DNA from: Rummeliibacillus sp. POC4
GTDB lineage: Bacteria > Bacillota > Bacilli > Bacillales_A > Planococcaceae
Assembly (NCBI RefSeq): GCF_003576525.1
Contig: NZ_QWUA01000006.1
Location: 1 to 64,000 of the forward strand
DNA length: 64,000 nucleotides
Direction: 5' to 3'
In this document: in pieces, positions 41,797 to 52,148 of the stretch
How the letters are laid out: each line of letters begins with the position of its first letter
Numbering within the stretch: the first letter of the stretch is position 1
The notes under the pieces: generated by a model
Database searches by the model: none
The model's input: the letters and a program-made list of their open reading frames with translations, nothing else
Told to the model about the DNA's origin: nothing
Program-made: the position numbers and the translations under genes

Positions 41797-43539
41797 ATGA
41801 GTACAACCAGAAGACTTTGGCGTTATGCCTTACTTTATAAAAAAATATTAGCAACAGGACTTTTTCTTCTAGCAATTGCAGTAGTTGCAGATTTAGCAGG
41901 TCCATTAGTTGCAAAGAAGATTATTGATGATCATATCTCAAAAGCTACTGAACAAGGTTTAGAATTTCAACCAATTGCTATTTTATTAGCCGTATTTTTT
42001 GGCTTAGCCGTAATTACAGCTATATTCCGATATGGACAATATATTCTATTACAAATGGGCGCAAATCGTATTATTCAAAAAATGCGAAATAATATTTATC
42101 AACATATACAAACACTTCCAATTCGATATTTTGACCGTCTACCTGCTGGGAAAGTAGTATCACGAGTTACGAATGATACGGAAGCGATTCATGATTTATT
42201 TGTTCAAGTATTGTCTCAATTTGCTTCAAGTTTCATGACGATATTCGGCATCTATATTGCGCTATTTTTCTTAGATTGGAAAATGGCCTGTATTGCATTA
42301 TTGGTTGTTCCATTGCTTATTCTTTGGGCAATCCTTTATCGAAAGTATGCAGCAAAATACAATCATATCGTTCGTGGTAAGTTGTCTGATATGAATGGAA
42401 TGATCAATGAGTCTATTAATGGGATGACAATTATTCAAGCATTTGGACGAGAAAAGCAAATGCAAAAAGAGTTTGATGAATTAAATGACGAATATTATAA
42501 ATATCAAAATAAGCTAGTATTACTAGACTCAGCAACTTCACATAATTTAGTTGGTGTTATTCGTTCACTTACATTTATTATGTTCATCTGGTATTTCGGA
42601 AGTGCCGAATTAACTGGAGACCGTGCTATCTCAATTGGTATGTTGTATGCATTTGTCGACTATATTACTCGACTATTTAATCCAGTTACAAATATTGTTA
42701 ACCAGCTTGCTAACTTAGAAAGAGCGAACGTTGCTTCTGAACGTGTATTTGATTTACTAGATCAACCTGGTGAAGCAGTCGATGATACGAGAATAGACCG
42801 TTATCATGGAGATGTGGCATTTAACCATGTTTGGTTTGCCTATAAGGAAGAAGAATATGTATTAAAAGATATCAATTTCAAGGCGAAACAAGGCGAAACA
42901 ATTGCATTAGTAGGGCATACTGGCTCAGGAAAAAGTTCAATTATGAATCTACTTTTCCGTTTTTACGACGTGACAAAGGGGTCTATTACGATTGATGGAC
43001 TGAATATTCAAGATTACTCTCGTCAAACTATTCGTGAGCATATGGGCATCGTGTTACAGGATCCTTATCTATTCACAGGTACAATTGCATCTAATGTAAG
43101 TTTAGAGGATCCTAAAATTTCTCGGGAAACGGTTGAAAAAGCGATAAAAGCTGTCGGAGGAGATCAAGTATTAGCTAATTTACCTGGTGGTATAGATGAA
43201 CCTGTTATTGAAAAGGGGAGTACGCTTTCATCAGGACAAAGACAATTGATTTCGTTTGCGAGAGCACTTGCCTTTAACCCAGCTATATTAATATTAGATG
43301 AGGCTACATCTAATATTGATACAGAAACAGAAGAAATTATTCAACATGCAATGGAAGTATTAAAAAAAGGGCGCACAACATTTATCATTGCGCATCGACT
43401 TTCTACTATTAAAAATGCAGATAGAATTTTAGTACTTGATCGTGGTGAAATTGTAGAACAAGGTACGCATGACGAACTTTTAGCCTTAGGTGGAAGATAT
43501 AATCAGATGTATAAATTGCAATCTGGTGAAATGAAATAA
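41797..43539 (+). CDS. bmrD: Multidrug ABC exporter subunit BmrD
   Basis: A 580-aa half-transporter with Walker A GHTGSGKSS, signature LSSGQRQL (second Gly replaced by Ser), and Walker B ILILDEAT with the catalytic Glu. It thus supplies the hydrolytic Glu while its signature motif is altered, the complementary asymmetry to BmrC. The membrane domain opens MSTTRRLWRYALLYKKILATG. GAGGGGGCGA at the end of bmrC is the ribosome site. A terminator follows. Confidence 0.93.
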   Translation: MSTTRRLWRYALLYKKILATGLFLLAIAVVADLAGPLVAKKIIDDHISKATEQGLEFQPIAILLAVFFGLAVITAIFRYGQYILLQMGANRIIQKMRNNIYQHIQTLPIRYFDRLPAGKVVSRVTNDTEAIHDLFVQVLSQFASSFMTIFGIYIALFFLDWKMACIALLVVPLLILWAILYRKYAAKYNHIVRGKLSDMNGMINESINGMTIIQAFGREKQMQKEFDELNDEYYKYQNKLVLLDSATSHNLVGVIRSLTFIMFIWYFGSAELTGDRAISIGMLYAFVDYITRLFNPVTNIVNQLANLERANVASERVFDLLDQPGEAVDDTRIDRYHGDVAFNHVWFAYKEEEYVLKDINFKAKQGETIALVGHTGSGKSSIMNLLFRFYDVTKGSITIDGLNIQDYSRQTIREHMGIVLQDPYLFTGTIASNVSLEDPKISRETVEKAIKAVGGDQVLANLPGGIDEPVIEKGSTLSSGQRQLISFARALAFNPAILILDEATSNIDTETEEIIQHAMEVLKKGRTTFIIAHRLSTIKNADRILVLDRGEIVEQGTHDELLALGGRYNQMYKLQSGEMK

Positions 43540-43583
43540 TTTCTTACTCTCTTATATAGCAAGATAAATCAAATCAATATGAC

Positions 43584-43624
43584 AAAAGACAACTATAGAC
43601 GTTTTTGTTTATAGTTGTTTTTTT
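43584..43624 (+). terminator. Terminator after bmrCD
   Basis: CAACTATA pairs with TATAGTTG, extended by A/T pairs, with a 12-nt loop and a long T run. Confidence 0.82.
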
Positions 43625-43752
43625 ATTTTTTCCAAATATCATCACTCCATCTCTAACGAAAAAACTGATATGATAGATATTAGTGTTTTTTAATCTGAAC
43701 AGAGAAAAGGTAATTAAGATATTGCTGAAGAACAAGAAAGGAAGTTATGTTC

Positions 43753-46700
43753 ATGGCACAAGTTGTTGCTAAGCCAACTGTAATGCGTACAAATTTAATA
43801 TTAACGAACAAAGCGCGTGAAGGCATTTTAGCATGGGCGAAGGATGAACATGCTTTTTTTCACCTACAAAAATCATTTGTTGTACACATTGAGCATGTTC
43901 AAAATACATCACATGACGAAATGGCTGTCACTCTCTATTTTGATAATGTGGAAAATAATGCACTTGCCGAAAAGTTGGATGAACAAGTAGCGGTCATGAA
44001 TTGTGTTGTAAAATATGAAGGTTTACTCGCAACAAATTTCCGTGTATTAAGTAAACGAGTACCTGTCCATACGAATCGCCGTTTTAAGACGAAAATGCAG
44101 TTTGCTACAAACGCTAGCAATACTGTTGGATTACCACTCGAATTACATAGTAAAATTCGAGAGTTACCAATTGCAGAAGAACGCTCAAAGTATGTCCAAA
44201 AGCGTATTTCAAGTTGGGAAGGGTACCTGAAAATCCAAGAACGAGATGCGACTATCGATGATATGACCGTTTCCTTCTCTCATTATGAAGTGAATGAAGA
44301 TTTCAGTCGTATAACCTTTAAAATCAATGGATTAAAAGAAAATGAATGGAAGAAAATTGTTGGATTAAGTGCAAAAGTGCAAGGATCTAAAGATGAACTG
44401 GGGTCAGTACTAAAAGCTCATTCTTCCAAAAAAACAGTTGAAATTGATTTGCGTCCATTTATACAGGAACAAGTACGAAAAGATAGATGGCATCCTAAAA
44501 CAAGAGAACTCGTGTTTAGTAACTTTGCTACTTTGAGTCAGATTCGTCGTTTACGAAAAGGCTTTAGTGATCTAGAAAAAGGATTGGCTGCGAATGCGAA
44601 TTTAGAAAAAATTCTATTTGAAGAACGTCCAAGGATTCAACAACCTAAAAAAAGAGTAGAACTACAATTCGATAATCGACTCAATGAATTCCAAAGAGAA
44701 GCGGTTATTGGTGCTTTATCGGCTGAAGATTTATATGTCATTCAAGGTCCTCCTGGAACTGGGAAAACGACCGTTATATCTGAAATCTGTCAACAAAACG
44801 CTAAGGCAGGATTAAAAACTTTAGTTGCATCACAATCCAATTTAGCTGTTGATAACGCATTAAGTAGACTTCTCGCAAACAAGGACATTCGTATCCTTCG
44901 CTATGGTCGTACAGAAAGTATCGAAGAAGAAGGAAAAAAATTCATCGAAGAAAATGTAGCGTTATATTGGCGAGAACAAACATTACATGATTTAGAAGCA
45001 GAACTAGCCATTCATCGAGATCGTACAGCTGAATTGGACCTTGCAATTGATCAAAAAGAAAAAGAACTTCAAGGGCTACAACAACAGCTCGCGGTACTAG
45101 AAGAAAAAATAGCAGAACAGGAACAAGCTGAAAAAGATTATGTAATCGTTGAAGAAGATATAAAAAATTTAAAGAAATCACTAGGACCTCTAAGAAAAGA
45201 ACAGCGTCTTTTAGAAGAGAAAGCAAGTGAACTTACTGCTAAAAAAATAATCGAAGAAAAACAGATTCAACAATTCGAAGAGCTATTATCAAAATATGGT
45301 TCGTTAGAAAAGTTAGAAGAAACGGTACAAGAAAAACAAACAGAAGTTGTGAAATTGCGCCAACAAGTTTCCTATTTACTTTCTAAAGGTGAATTAGAAA
45401 AAGCAGAACTAGCACTGAAAAATGCGCGAACTGCTTACCAAGAATGGCTTGAAAACCATCGAAAACTTCAAGCGTCCAATGAAGCCATTGAAGAATGCAA
45501 AAAAATCCAGGATTTAAATGTTTTTATGGAAGAACATCATATCCAAGCGAATACAAAAATTGAATGGCAACGTAATTCCTTTGAACGCATTAAAGCTCAA
45601 ATGTTTGGCTATAACGATTGGAAAGAAGTAAGAAATCGACTAAACGGAGCAATCGGGTATCTTGAAGGTCAAATAGGTGTTTCAGAAAGTCAGCGTATTT
45701 TGCAAAAGGTTGAGATAGAAACGAAGAATGGATATTCTTCCTATTCTATTCGTGAAATCGATTCGGCAATCGATCACTTTAAAAGATTCTTACTCGAGAC
45801 ACCTGACCTTTATATAAATCAGCTTTATGTATACCTTGAGCGTTTGTACAATCGACGCTTTTTTGTAGAAGAACAATTTGGCATGCTTGAAAATCAGCGT
45901 CAAGAAATCATGCGACTATTCCAAATGATGAAACAAGAAGTGAAATCGCAAGTATCGTATATCTTGAATACATCAAAACAACATGAAAGTGGATTGCTAA
46001 ATGTAGGAAATCGCTGGAGTGCTGAGGTTGAACAGTTAAAAAAGAAAATAGACAAGTTAAGTGAAGCTGTTCAAGAAGAACTGACAGAAGCTTTACCAGA
46101 CATTCAACATCAATTGAACATTCAAGAAAAAGAATTAGAGCAGCTGACTATTCAAATGCAATCGGTAGCTACAACTTTACCTAAACTTAAGCAAATACAG
46201 GATACTTTTGAGACTCTTTTAAAAGAGGAAGAAGATGCGCTCGAAAACCTTGCACAAACAGAAGTAAAAGTAAAAGAAATTAATACAAAAGGACTTTTAC
46301 AAGAGAAAAAATTAAAAGAACTTGAACAAATCCTGCAACAAGATTTAGCAAGACAAAAACAATATACAGAAGAAACGATTAAAGGTGTCGAAAATATAAT
46401 TGAAAAACTTCATCATGACAAACAACAATTGCCGATTAAACAAAAGTTACAACAACAGTGGCATCAACTATTGTTAAATGCGAGCGAGCATGACCTAGAT
46501 GAGATACGTAAACTATATGTAAACCATGCAAATGTCATTGGAACAACATGTGTTGCTTCTGCGCGTAAAGAATTTATGGACAACTATCCGACTTTTGATG
46601 TGGTAATTATTGATGAAGTCTCAAAGGCAACGCCACCTGAATTGTTACTTCCAATGTTAAAGGGTAAGAAAATTATTTTAGTAGGTGACCATCATCAACT

Positions 46701-47559
46701 TCCACCACTAATTGGGGATGACACTTTAGAGGAAACGCTTAAAGCGATTATCGATGAAAGTGATGATTTACAGGAAATTAATGAGTTGAAGAAACTATTA
46801 AAAGAATCCTTATTCGAACGATTATTTAAAAACTTACCAAAATCAAATAAACAAATGCTAGCCATTCAATATCGCATGCACGAAAATATTATGAAAACCA
46901 TCGCTCCTTTCTATGAAAACGAAGATAGCCATTTGCAATGTGGTCTAGAAAATTCAGATCAAGTACGAGATCATCACTTAGAAGGTCATTATGTAAAACG
47001 AGATGATCATTTAATATGGCTTGATATGCCAAGTAGAAAGCCTTATTTTGAAGAGCAGATGAAAAACGGGAAAAGTCGTTTTAACCCGGGTGAATTAGAT
47101 ACAATTCGCCATACATTACTCGATTTAAATCAAGCTACAGAAATGGCGATTACAAGTGGAAATCTACCAAAAGGAACGAAGAAAAGTGTAGGGGTTATTA
47201 GTTTTTACGGTGAACAAGTTAAGAAAATTGATCATCTCATTCAACAAGAACTGAAGCTAGATCACTTGCAATTGCGCACAGGTACAGTGGATAGATTCCA
47301 AGGTATGGAGATGGACGTGATCATCGTTAGTATGGTCCGCAACACAGATCATAAAGGTGGAGACATTGGGTTTGCTAATGATTATCGCCGCTTAAATGTT
47401 GCGTTATCTCGTGCAAGGGAATTACTAATACTTGTTGGTAGTGTAGAAATGTTTACGAAACGTGCGAAGAAAAAAGAATCTCGCGCCATGTATAGTCATT
47501 TACTTGAAGTTGTCAAATCGCAAAATGGACTGCGTGATGAGGAAGGAAAAGCAAAATAG
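43753..47559 (+). CDS. Large UPF1-like SF1 helicase with coiled-coil insertion
   Basis: A 1268-aa superfamily 1B helicase. N-terminal domain of unknown type (1-310), Walker A GPPGTGKTT (about residue 331), then a coiled-coil of about 500 residues rich in Glu/Gln/Lys/Leu (about 400-900), then motif II FDVVIIDEVSKATPPE (about 948), motif III GDHHQLPP (about 977), QYRMHE (about 1038), motif V TVDRFQGMEMDVIIVS (about 1178), and motif VI RRLNVALSRAR (about 1210). ATG 43753 has AAGGAAG at proper spacing. It is followed 21 bp later by a gene for an acidic protein. Substrate and role are not known. Confidence 0.85.
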   Translation: MAQVVAKPTVMRTNLILTNKAREGILAWAKDEHAFFHLQKSFVVHIEHVQNTSHDEMAVTLYFDNVENNALAEKLDEQVAVMNCVVKYEGLLATNFRVLSKRVPVHTNRRFKTKMQFATNASNTVGLPLELHSKIRELPIAEERSKYVQKRISSWEGYLKIQERDATIDDMTVSFSHYEVNEDFSRITFKINGLKENEWKKIVGLSAKVQGSKDELGSVLKAHSSKKTVEIDLRPFIQEQVRKDRWHPKTRELVFSNFATLSQIRRLRKGFSDLEKGLAANANLEKILFEERPRIQQPKKRVELQFDNRLNEFQREAVIGALSAEDLYVIQGPPGTGKTTVISEICQQNAKAGLKTLVASQSNLAVDNALSRLLANKDIRILRYGRTESIEEEGKKFIEENVALYWREQTLHDLEAELAIHRDRTAELDLAIDQKEKELQGLQQQLAVLEEKIAEQEQAEKDYVIVEEDIKNLKKSLGPLRKEQRLLEEKASELTAKKIIEEKQIQQFEELLSKYGSLEKLEETVQEKQTEVVKLRQQVSYLLSKGELEKAELALKNARTAYQEWLENHRKLQASNEAIEECKKIQDLNVFMEEHHIQANTKIEWQRNSFERIKAQMFGYNDWKEVRNRLNGAIGYLEGQIGVSESQRILQKVEIETKNGYSSYSIREIDSAIDHFKRFLLETPDLYINQLYVYLERLYNRRFFVEEQFGMLENQRQEIMRLFQMMKQEVKSQVSYILNTSKQHESGLLNVGNRWSAEVEQLKKKIDKLSEAVQEELTEALPDIQHQLNIQEKELEQLTIQMQSVATTLPKLKQIQDTFETLLKEEEDALENLAQTEVKVKEINTKGLLQEKKLKELEQILQQDLARQKQYTEETIKGVENIIEKLHHDKQQLPIKQKLQQQWHQLLLNASEHDLDEIRKLYVNHANVIGTTCVASARKEFMDNYPTFDVVIIDEVSKATPPELLLPMLKGKKIILVGDHHQLPPLIGDDTLEETLKAIIDESDDLQEINELKKLLKESLFERLFKNLPKSNKQMLAIQYRMHENIMKTIAPFYENEDSHLQCGLENSDQVRDHHLEGHYVKRDDHLIWLDMPSRKPYFEEQMKNGKSRFNPGELDTIRHTLLDLNQATEMAITSGNLPKGTKKSVGVISFYGEQVKKIDHLIQQELKLDHLQLRTGTVDRFQGMEMDVIIVSMVRNTDHKGGDIGFANDYRRLNVALSRARELLILVGSVEMFTKRAKKKESRAMYSHLLEVVKSQNGLRDEEGKAK

Positions 47560-47580
47560 TGTTTGAAAGGAGCACCAATT

Positions 47581-48351
47581 GTGAACGCATTAGAAAATAA
47601 GCTAACTAAAAAAATTAAACAAGATCCAAAAGCGAATATCTTAGCTACATTTAGCTGGTGCTTCCCTATTCAAACAATAGAGTTTAAATATAAACCAGTA
47701 AAACGACTAACAATGGATATCTTGATGAAAATGGTTTTACTCAGCTGCAAACAAGCAGAAATTGCAGAACCTAAAGAACTTAGTGACTTGTTGTTAGTAG
47801 AAGAATTATTTATTCGAGATTTGCTTCAAAACCTACAAAATAAAGGATTAGTTGAAAAAGAAGCGTACTTTCGATTAACTGCAAGAGGCGAAAAACAGCT
47901 CGAAAACGGAATATTTGAAGAGGAACAGGAAGAAGAAACACAAGAATTATTATATAGTGCCAATCACAAAGATTTTCTAACAGGTAATATGGAAGATTTA
48001 GATGATTTGGATGAATTACCAGAGCCCTTTCCTTATGCTTCAGAAGAACCGATGGATGTAGAGGATGAAGTGATTTTCAATGCATTACAAGAAAATCGTC
48101 CTGCACTTAAGAACGAAGAAAAGGACCAAGATGCAGTTCAAACCTTCATCACCTCAATCACATCAAATAAAATCATACAAATTAACGATGTCCCTTGTGT
48201 ACAATTTATCCTTTACAATAAAGAGAAAGATTTACTCTATACCCGTGTATGGAACACATTAACGGGACACTGGGATGAAACACTGGAAAAACTTTTAACA
48301 GAAAAAGAATTATTAAAATGGCGTGAAGATTATTTAGAACAAATAAAGTAA
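47581..48351 (+). CDS. Acidic protein partnered with the helicase, function unknown
   Basis: A 256-aa protein without a family I recognise. Residues about 50-115 look like a winged-helix (ELSDLLLVEELFIRDLLQNLQNKGLVEKEAYFRLTARGEKQL). The middle is very acidic (EEEQEEETQELL..., DLDDLDELPEPFP), and the last 80 residues form a predicted alpha/beta segment (VQFILYNKEKDLLYTRVWNTLTGHW). GTG 47581 follows AAGGAGCACC. It lies in an operon with the UPF1-like helicase, so it is a good candidate cofactor or adaptor. Confidence 0.72.
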   Translation: MNALENKLTKKIKQDPKANILATFSWCFPIQTIEFKYKPVKRLTMDILMKMVLLSCKQAEIAEPKELSDLLLVEELFIRDLLQNLQNKGLVEKEAYFRLTARGEKQLENGIFEEEQEEETQELLYSANHKDFLTGNMEDLDDLDELPEPFPYASEEPMDVEDEVIFNALQENRPALKNEEKDQDAVQTFITSITSNKIIQINDVPCVQFILYNKEKDLLYTRVWNTLTGHWDETLEKLLTEKELLKWREDYLEQIK

Positions 48352-48360
48352 TATCTAATT

Positions 48361-48564
48361 TTAATCATAAACATGAAACAGCATTAGTTCATGTACCATT
48401 TTCTTTACTTGTTCTTCGTCAGGTGGGGTTGTGTCGGTCCATTTAATCGTGCCATCTTGTTCATAAATTCCTTCATAACGATTTTGTTTATAAAAGAAAC
48501 TAATTGACCAGCCAGGTAATTGTTGGTTTTCAAATAGTGGTTTGAAGCTAAAATGTTGAATCAT
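48361..48564 (-). CDS. yheE: YheE family protein
   Basis: A 67-aa small protein matching the YheE/DUF5342 family: MIQHFSFKPLF at the start, SISFFYKQNRYEGIYEQDGTIKW in the middle, and ELMLFHVYD at the end. B. subtilis has the same gene between the bmr (yheIH) genes and yheB/yheA, though its yheC/D/F/G genes are missing here. Function unknown. It converges on the helicase operon. The ribosome site GAAAGGGGCT is good. Confidence 0.85.
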   Translation of the reverse strand: MIQHFSFKPLFENQQLPGWSISFFYKQNRYEGIYEQDGTIKWTDTTPPDEEQVKKMVHELMLFHVYD

Positions 48565-48666
48565 CTAGTAAGCCCCTTTCAGAGTTTTTAAGTTATCCTT
48601 AGTATAATTTACCAGTCCCTAATTTCATAGCAAAATCTAAGGGCTTGTCGAAAAATGGCTATCCAT

Positions 48667-48694
48667 TTAACAATAACTAACTGTCTGCTATAAT
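48667..48694 (+). promoter_or_regulatory. Promoter upstream of yheB
   Basis: TTAACA (48667-48672), a 16-bp spacer and a perfect TATAAT (48689-48694) with a TGC extended -10. It lies about 110 bp before yheB. Confidence 0.75.
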
Positions 48695-48806
48695 AAGGCT
48701 TAGTTTTAGCTGCTTTCATACAATATGTGGAAGTAAATGGACTCGATTGAAGCATAAATTTATGCACAAAATACTAAAGCTTAATTGAAAGAAATGGGTG
48801 AATCAA

Positions 48807-49946
48807 TTGAATACACTACTTTCGATTTTATTTATGACCGTTGTTGGTGCAGTAATCGGGGGATTTACAAATCATCTGGCTATTAAAATGCTGTTTAGAC
48901 CACATGCGCCAATATATATTGGTTCGTGGAGATTACCTTTTACACCAGGTCTAATTCCAAAAAGACGTGGTGAATTAGCGAAACAATTAGGAAAAACAGT
49001 TGTAAACTATTTGTTAACGCCCGAAATGTTTCGTAAAAAGCTGTTTACAAATAGCAATCAGCAAAAGGTAGAACAATGGTTGAATGATAAAATTCAAGAA
49101 ACTATTTTTACGAAAGAAAAAACGATAAAAGATTGGCTACAACAAGTTGGCGTATCGAACTTACCTCAAACGGTTGAAGGTAAAGTAGACAACATTGTTG
49201 TGGATCAAGTTAATCATTTCAAAAATGTATTATCGTCAAATGCAATTGAAGAATTATTGCCAGTATCGTGGGAACAAAAGGCAACTTCCAAGATTCCTGA
49301 TATTGCGCGTTATATTCTAAAAAAAGGCGAGGATTATTTTGAATCTGAAGAAGGTTATCAAACCATTAAAAAGTTAATCGATGATTTCTTAGAGTCTAAA
49401 GGGACTTTAGGTGGCATGATTCAAATGTTCTTAGGTGATTCATCATCACTTGTGGATAAATTACAAAAAGAAGTAAATAAATTTATCAATGCGCCAGGAA
49501 CAATGGTGTTATTAACAAACTTATTAACATCTGAGTGGAAAAAACTAAAAGTACAATCGGTTCCTCAATTAGTAGGTGAATTAGATTTCAACTCAACACA
49601 AGCAAGAATTCAAGCCTATGTGAAACAAGAATTACAAATCGAAAATCGTTTGGATAAGCCACTTGTATATTATTGGAATGATGGTGCAGAGTGGATGGCA
49701 CGAAACGTTGTCCCACAATTCGTTGAAAAAGGCTTTGCTATAGCTGAAGATAAATTAGAGGATGCTATTAAACGCTTGAATTTGGAACAAATCGTAAAAG
49801 AACAAGTAGATTCATTCCCAGTATCTGTGTTAGAAGATTTGGTTTTGGGCATTTCAAAACGCGAATTTAAAATGATTACAGTATTAGGTTTTGTTCTTGG
49901 AGGAGTAATTGGTGTCATACAAGGAATCTTTGTTAGCATATTCTAA
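48807..49946 (+). CDS. yheB: DUF445 membrane protein YheB
   Basis: A 379-aa protein with one hydrophobic segment at each end ([20 protein letters not shown] and [21 protein letters not shown]) and a long helical middle, the DUF445 layout. [14 protein letters not shown] and [20 protein letters not shown] are the family signature. TTG 48807 is chosen because GGGTGAAT then has 5-bp spacing; GTG 48798 is an alternative. First gene of yheB-yheA. Spore-associated in B. subtilis by family knowledge; molecular role unknown. Confidence 0.88.
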   Translation: MNTLLSILFMTVVGAVIGGFTNHLAIKMLFRPHAPIYIGSWRLPFTPGLIPKRRGELAKQLGKTVVNYLLTPEMFRKKLFTNSNQQKVEQWLNDKIQETIFTKEKTIKDWLQQVGVSNLPQTVEGKVDNIVVDQVNHFKNVLSSNAIEELLPVSWEQKATSKIPDIARYILKKGEDYFESEEGYQTIKKLIDDFLESKGTLGGMIQMFLGDSSSLVDKLQKEVNKFINAPGTMVLLTNLLTSEWKKLKVQSVPQLVGELDFNSTQARIQAYVKQELQIENRLDKPLVYYWNDGAEWMARNVVPQFVEKGFAIAEDKLEDAIKRLNLEQIVKEQVDSFPVSVLEDLVLGISKREFKMITVLGFVLGGVIGVIQGIFVSIF

Positions 49947-50004
49947 GAGATGATTGGCATTTAATGATTAAGAAAAGTTGAATAAAAGAAAGTAGGGAAA
50001 TGAA

Positions 50005-50352
50005 TTGAATAATATTTATAATGAAATTAATGCATTAGAAGGTGCATTTCGTAAAACAAATGAATTTCAAGCTTTACAACAAGCAATTACAACAGTGAAA
50101 GCTGATGAAGATGCTGCAAAGCTTTTCAAAAACTTCCGTGATGTCCAATTGAAACTACAACAAAAACAAATGCAAGGACAACAAATTGAAGAAGACGAAT
50201 TACAATATGCTCAAAAAACTGCACAACTAGCACAACAAAATGAAAAAATCGCCAACATGTTACAAGCAGAAATGGCACTAAGTGGTCTAATTGAAGAGAT
50301 TAACCGAGTATTAGTAAAACCAATCGAAGGCTTATACAAAGACTTCAACTAA
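50005..50352 (+). CDS. yheA: YlbF/YmcA-family protein YheA
   Basis: A 115-aa all-helical protein of the YlbF/YmcA family (MNNIYNEINALEGAFRKTNEF, AAKLFKNFRDVQLKLQQKQMQGQQI, Gln-rich middle). It starts at TTG 50005 after AGTAGGGA. The paralogues YlbF and YmcA act with YaaT on RNase Y, but YheA itself has no settled role. Follows yheB in the conserved order and ends at a terminator. Confidence 0.9.
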   Translation: MNNIYNEINALEGAFRKTNEFQALQQAITTVKADEDAAKLFKNFRDVQLKLQQKQMQGQQIEEDELQYAQKTAQLAQQNEKIANMLQAEMALSGLIEEINRVLVKPIEGLYKDFN

Positions 50353-50366
50353 AGCCATAATTTTTT

Positions 50367-50397
50367 AAGCTCTCAAGTCAATACTTGAGGGCTTTTT
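50367..50397 (+). terminator. Terminator after yheA
   Basis: AAGCTCTCAAG pairs with CTTGAGGGCTT over 11 bp (one G-U pair), with a 6-nt loop and TTT. Confidence 0.88.
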
Positions 50398-50562
50398 GTA
50401 TGTTTCAATTTTGTAATAACTATATTTATAAAGATTCCTTTCGAGATTTAGACGGAAATTTGCTACAATATACTAGATATTTTTTATCTATCCTAATACG
50501 TATATTTATAAGATCGACCTAATAGATTTATTAAATGATTTTAGAAAGAAGTGATTAAGAAT

Positions 50563-52074
50563 ATGCAAGTATTGAAAGTGGAAGGTGCGTACCCTCAAGA
50601 TTTTATGCGGGTATTTCATGATATAACAAATTTGTTTTTTGAAGATACTAAGTTAGCGAAAAAAGATTTAGTACCGGACTTGGTTGTTCAGTTCAACCAT
50701 CATACAACTGCCGATTTTACAGTAATTGCAGATGGAACTCTTCAAATGGATGGTCAAATTTATAAAAGTCAATTTCAACAGGCATATGAAACTGAAGGAA
50801 CAGAAAGAGAAAGAAGAATTCGAGTAAAAAGAGCTTTATCTCATGTATTACTTGATATGCTTGAACAAAAGACAGGGATTATTCAACAATGGGGTATTCT
50901 AACAGGTATTCGACCTACAAAACTGTATCATAAATTTAGAAAAGCAGGTTTAACGGATCAACAAATACATGATAAGCTCAAAAATGAGTTTAGCCTTGCT
51001 GATGAAAAAATCGATATGTTAAAAAGTATTGTAAAAACACAGCTAAAGACAATTCCGGACTTAGACACAATAGGTAATGAGGTTAGTATTTATATCGGCA
51101 TACCATTTTGTCCAACGAAGTGTGCATATTGTACATTTCCTGCTTATGCTATCCAAAGTAATCGTAAACAAGGTAGAGTTGCAACATTTTTAGATGGACT
51201 TCATATAGAAATTCAAGAGATGGGGAAATGGTTAAAAAAACACGATATGAAAACCACCTCAATCTATTGGGGTGGAGGTACACCTACTTCTATTGAAGCG
51301 GATGAGATGGATGCATTGTATCAAACTATGTTTGATTCGTTCCCGCATTCAGAAACTATTCGTGAAATTACGGTCGAAGCGGGGAGACCGGATACTATTA
51401 CGCCAGAAAAATTAGCTATATTAAAAAAATGGGGTATTGACCGTATTAGTGTTAATCCACAATCCTATACAGATGAAACGTTAAAGGCAATCGGTCGCCA
51501 TCATACGGTTCAAGAAACAATTGATAAGTTCTGGATGGCAAGAGAAGCTGGTATGAATAACATCAATATGGACCTTATTATTGGTTTACCAAATGAAGGA
51601 ACTGAGGAATTTGAACATTCACTTAGCGAATCTGAAAAAATGATGCCGGAATCTTTGACCGTTCATACATTGTCGTTTAAACGAGCATCGGAAATGACCC
51701 ATAACAAAGAAAAGTACAAAGTAGCGGATCGTCAAACAGCAGAAAAAATGATGTTTCGTGCCCATGAATGGACTGCAGAACATGGTTACAAGCCATATTA
51801 TCTATACAGACAAAAGAATATCCTTGGCAATCTAGAAAATGTGGGATACTCATTACCTGGTGAGGAGAGCATTTATAATATTGCAATTATGGAAGAAGTC
51901 CAAACGATTATTGGCTTAGGCTGTGGTGCGTCAACGAAATTAGTAAATGCTGAAACAGGGAAAATCTCACAATATCATAACCCGAAAGAACCTGTGCAAT
52001 ATATCATGTCATTTGAAGATGCAATTCATAAAAAAATCGAAGCATTAGATGAACTATATGGGTTTGAAAAATAA
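50563..52074 (+). CDS. hemZ: Coproporphyrinogen dehydrogenase-like radical SAM protein HemZ
   Basis: A 503-aa radical SAM protein of the HemN-like HemZ branch (YhaW in B. subtilis). The cluster motif is CPTKCAYC (C-x3-C-x2-C, about residues 180-187), preceded by the N-terminal HemZ domain with TGIRPTKLYHKF. Further HemN-type signatures are YWGGGTPTSI, RISVNPQSY, and NMDLIIGLPNEG. ATG 50563 has AAGTGATT 6 bp upstream; the frame is open to GTG 50551. Many HemN-like proteins lack coproporphyrinogen oxidase activity, so the exact substrate is uncertain. Confidence 0.9.
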   Translation: MQVLKVEGAYPQDFMRVFHDITNLFFEDTKLAKKDLVPDLVVQFNHHTTADFTVIADGTLQMDGQIYKSQFQQAYETEGTERERRIRVKRALSHVLLDMLEQKTGIIQQWGILTGIRPTKLYHKFRKAGLTDQQIHDKLKNEFSLADEKIDMLKSIVKTQLKTIPDLDTIGNEVSIYIGIPFCPTKCAYCTFPAYAIQSNRKQGRVATFLDGLHIEIQEMGKWLKKHDMKTTSIYWGGGTPTSIEADEMDALYQTMFDSFPHSETIREITVEAGRPDTITPEKLAILKKWGIDRISVNPQSYTDETLKAIGRHHTVQETIDKFWMAREAGMNNINMDLIIGLPNEGTEEFEHSLSESEKMMPESLTVHTLSFKRASEMTHNKEKYKVADRQTAEKMMFRAHEWTAEHGYKPYYLYRQKNILGNLENVGYSLPGEESIYNIAIMEEVQTIIGLGCGASTKLVNAETGKISQYHNPKEPVQYIMSFEDAIHKKIEALDELYGFEK

Positions 52075-52084
52075 GACTCTTTGT

Positions 52085-52116
52085 AAATAGTTGGGGCTCT
52101 CCCCAACTATTTTTTG
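52085..52116 (+). terminator. Terminator after hemZ
   Basis: AAATAGTTGGGG pairs perfectly with CCCCAACTATTT around a 4-nt loop, followed by a T run. Confidence 0.92.
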
Positions 52117-52148
52117 GCTTTGTGATAAAAGGGAGCCCGAGAGAGAAA

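Noticed and set aside
43753-48351. Calling the helicase pair a known defence system (for example Zorya, Hachiman or DISARM)
   Set aside because: No nuclease, MotAB, methylase or phospholipase partner is present and the surroundings are conserved core genes, so only a neutral description is justified.
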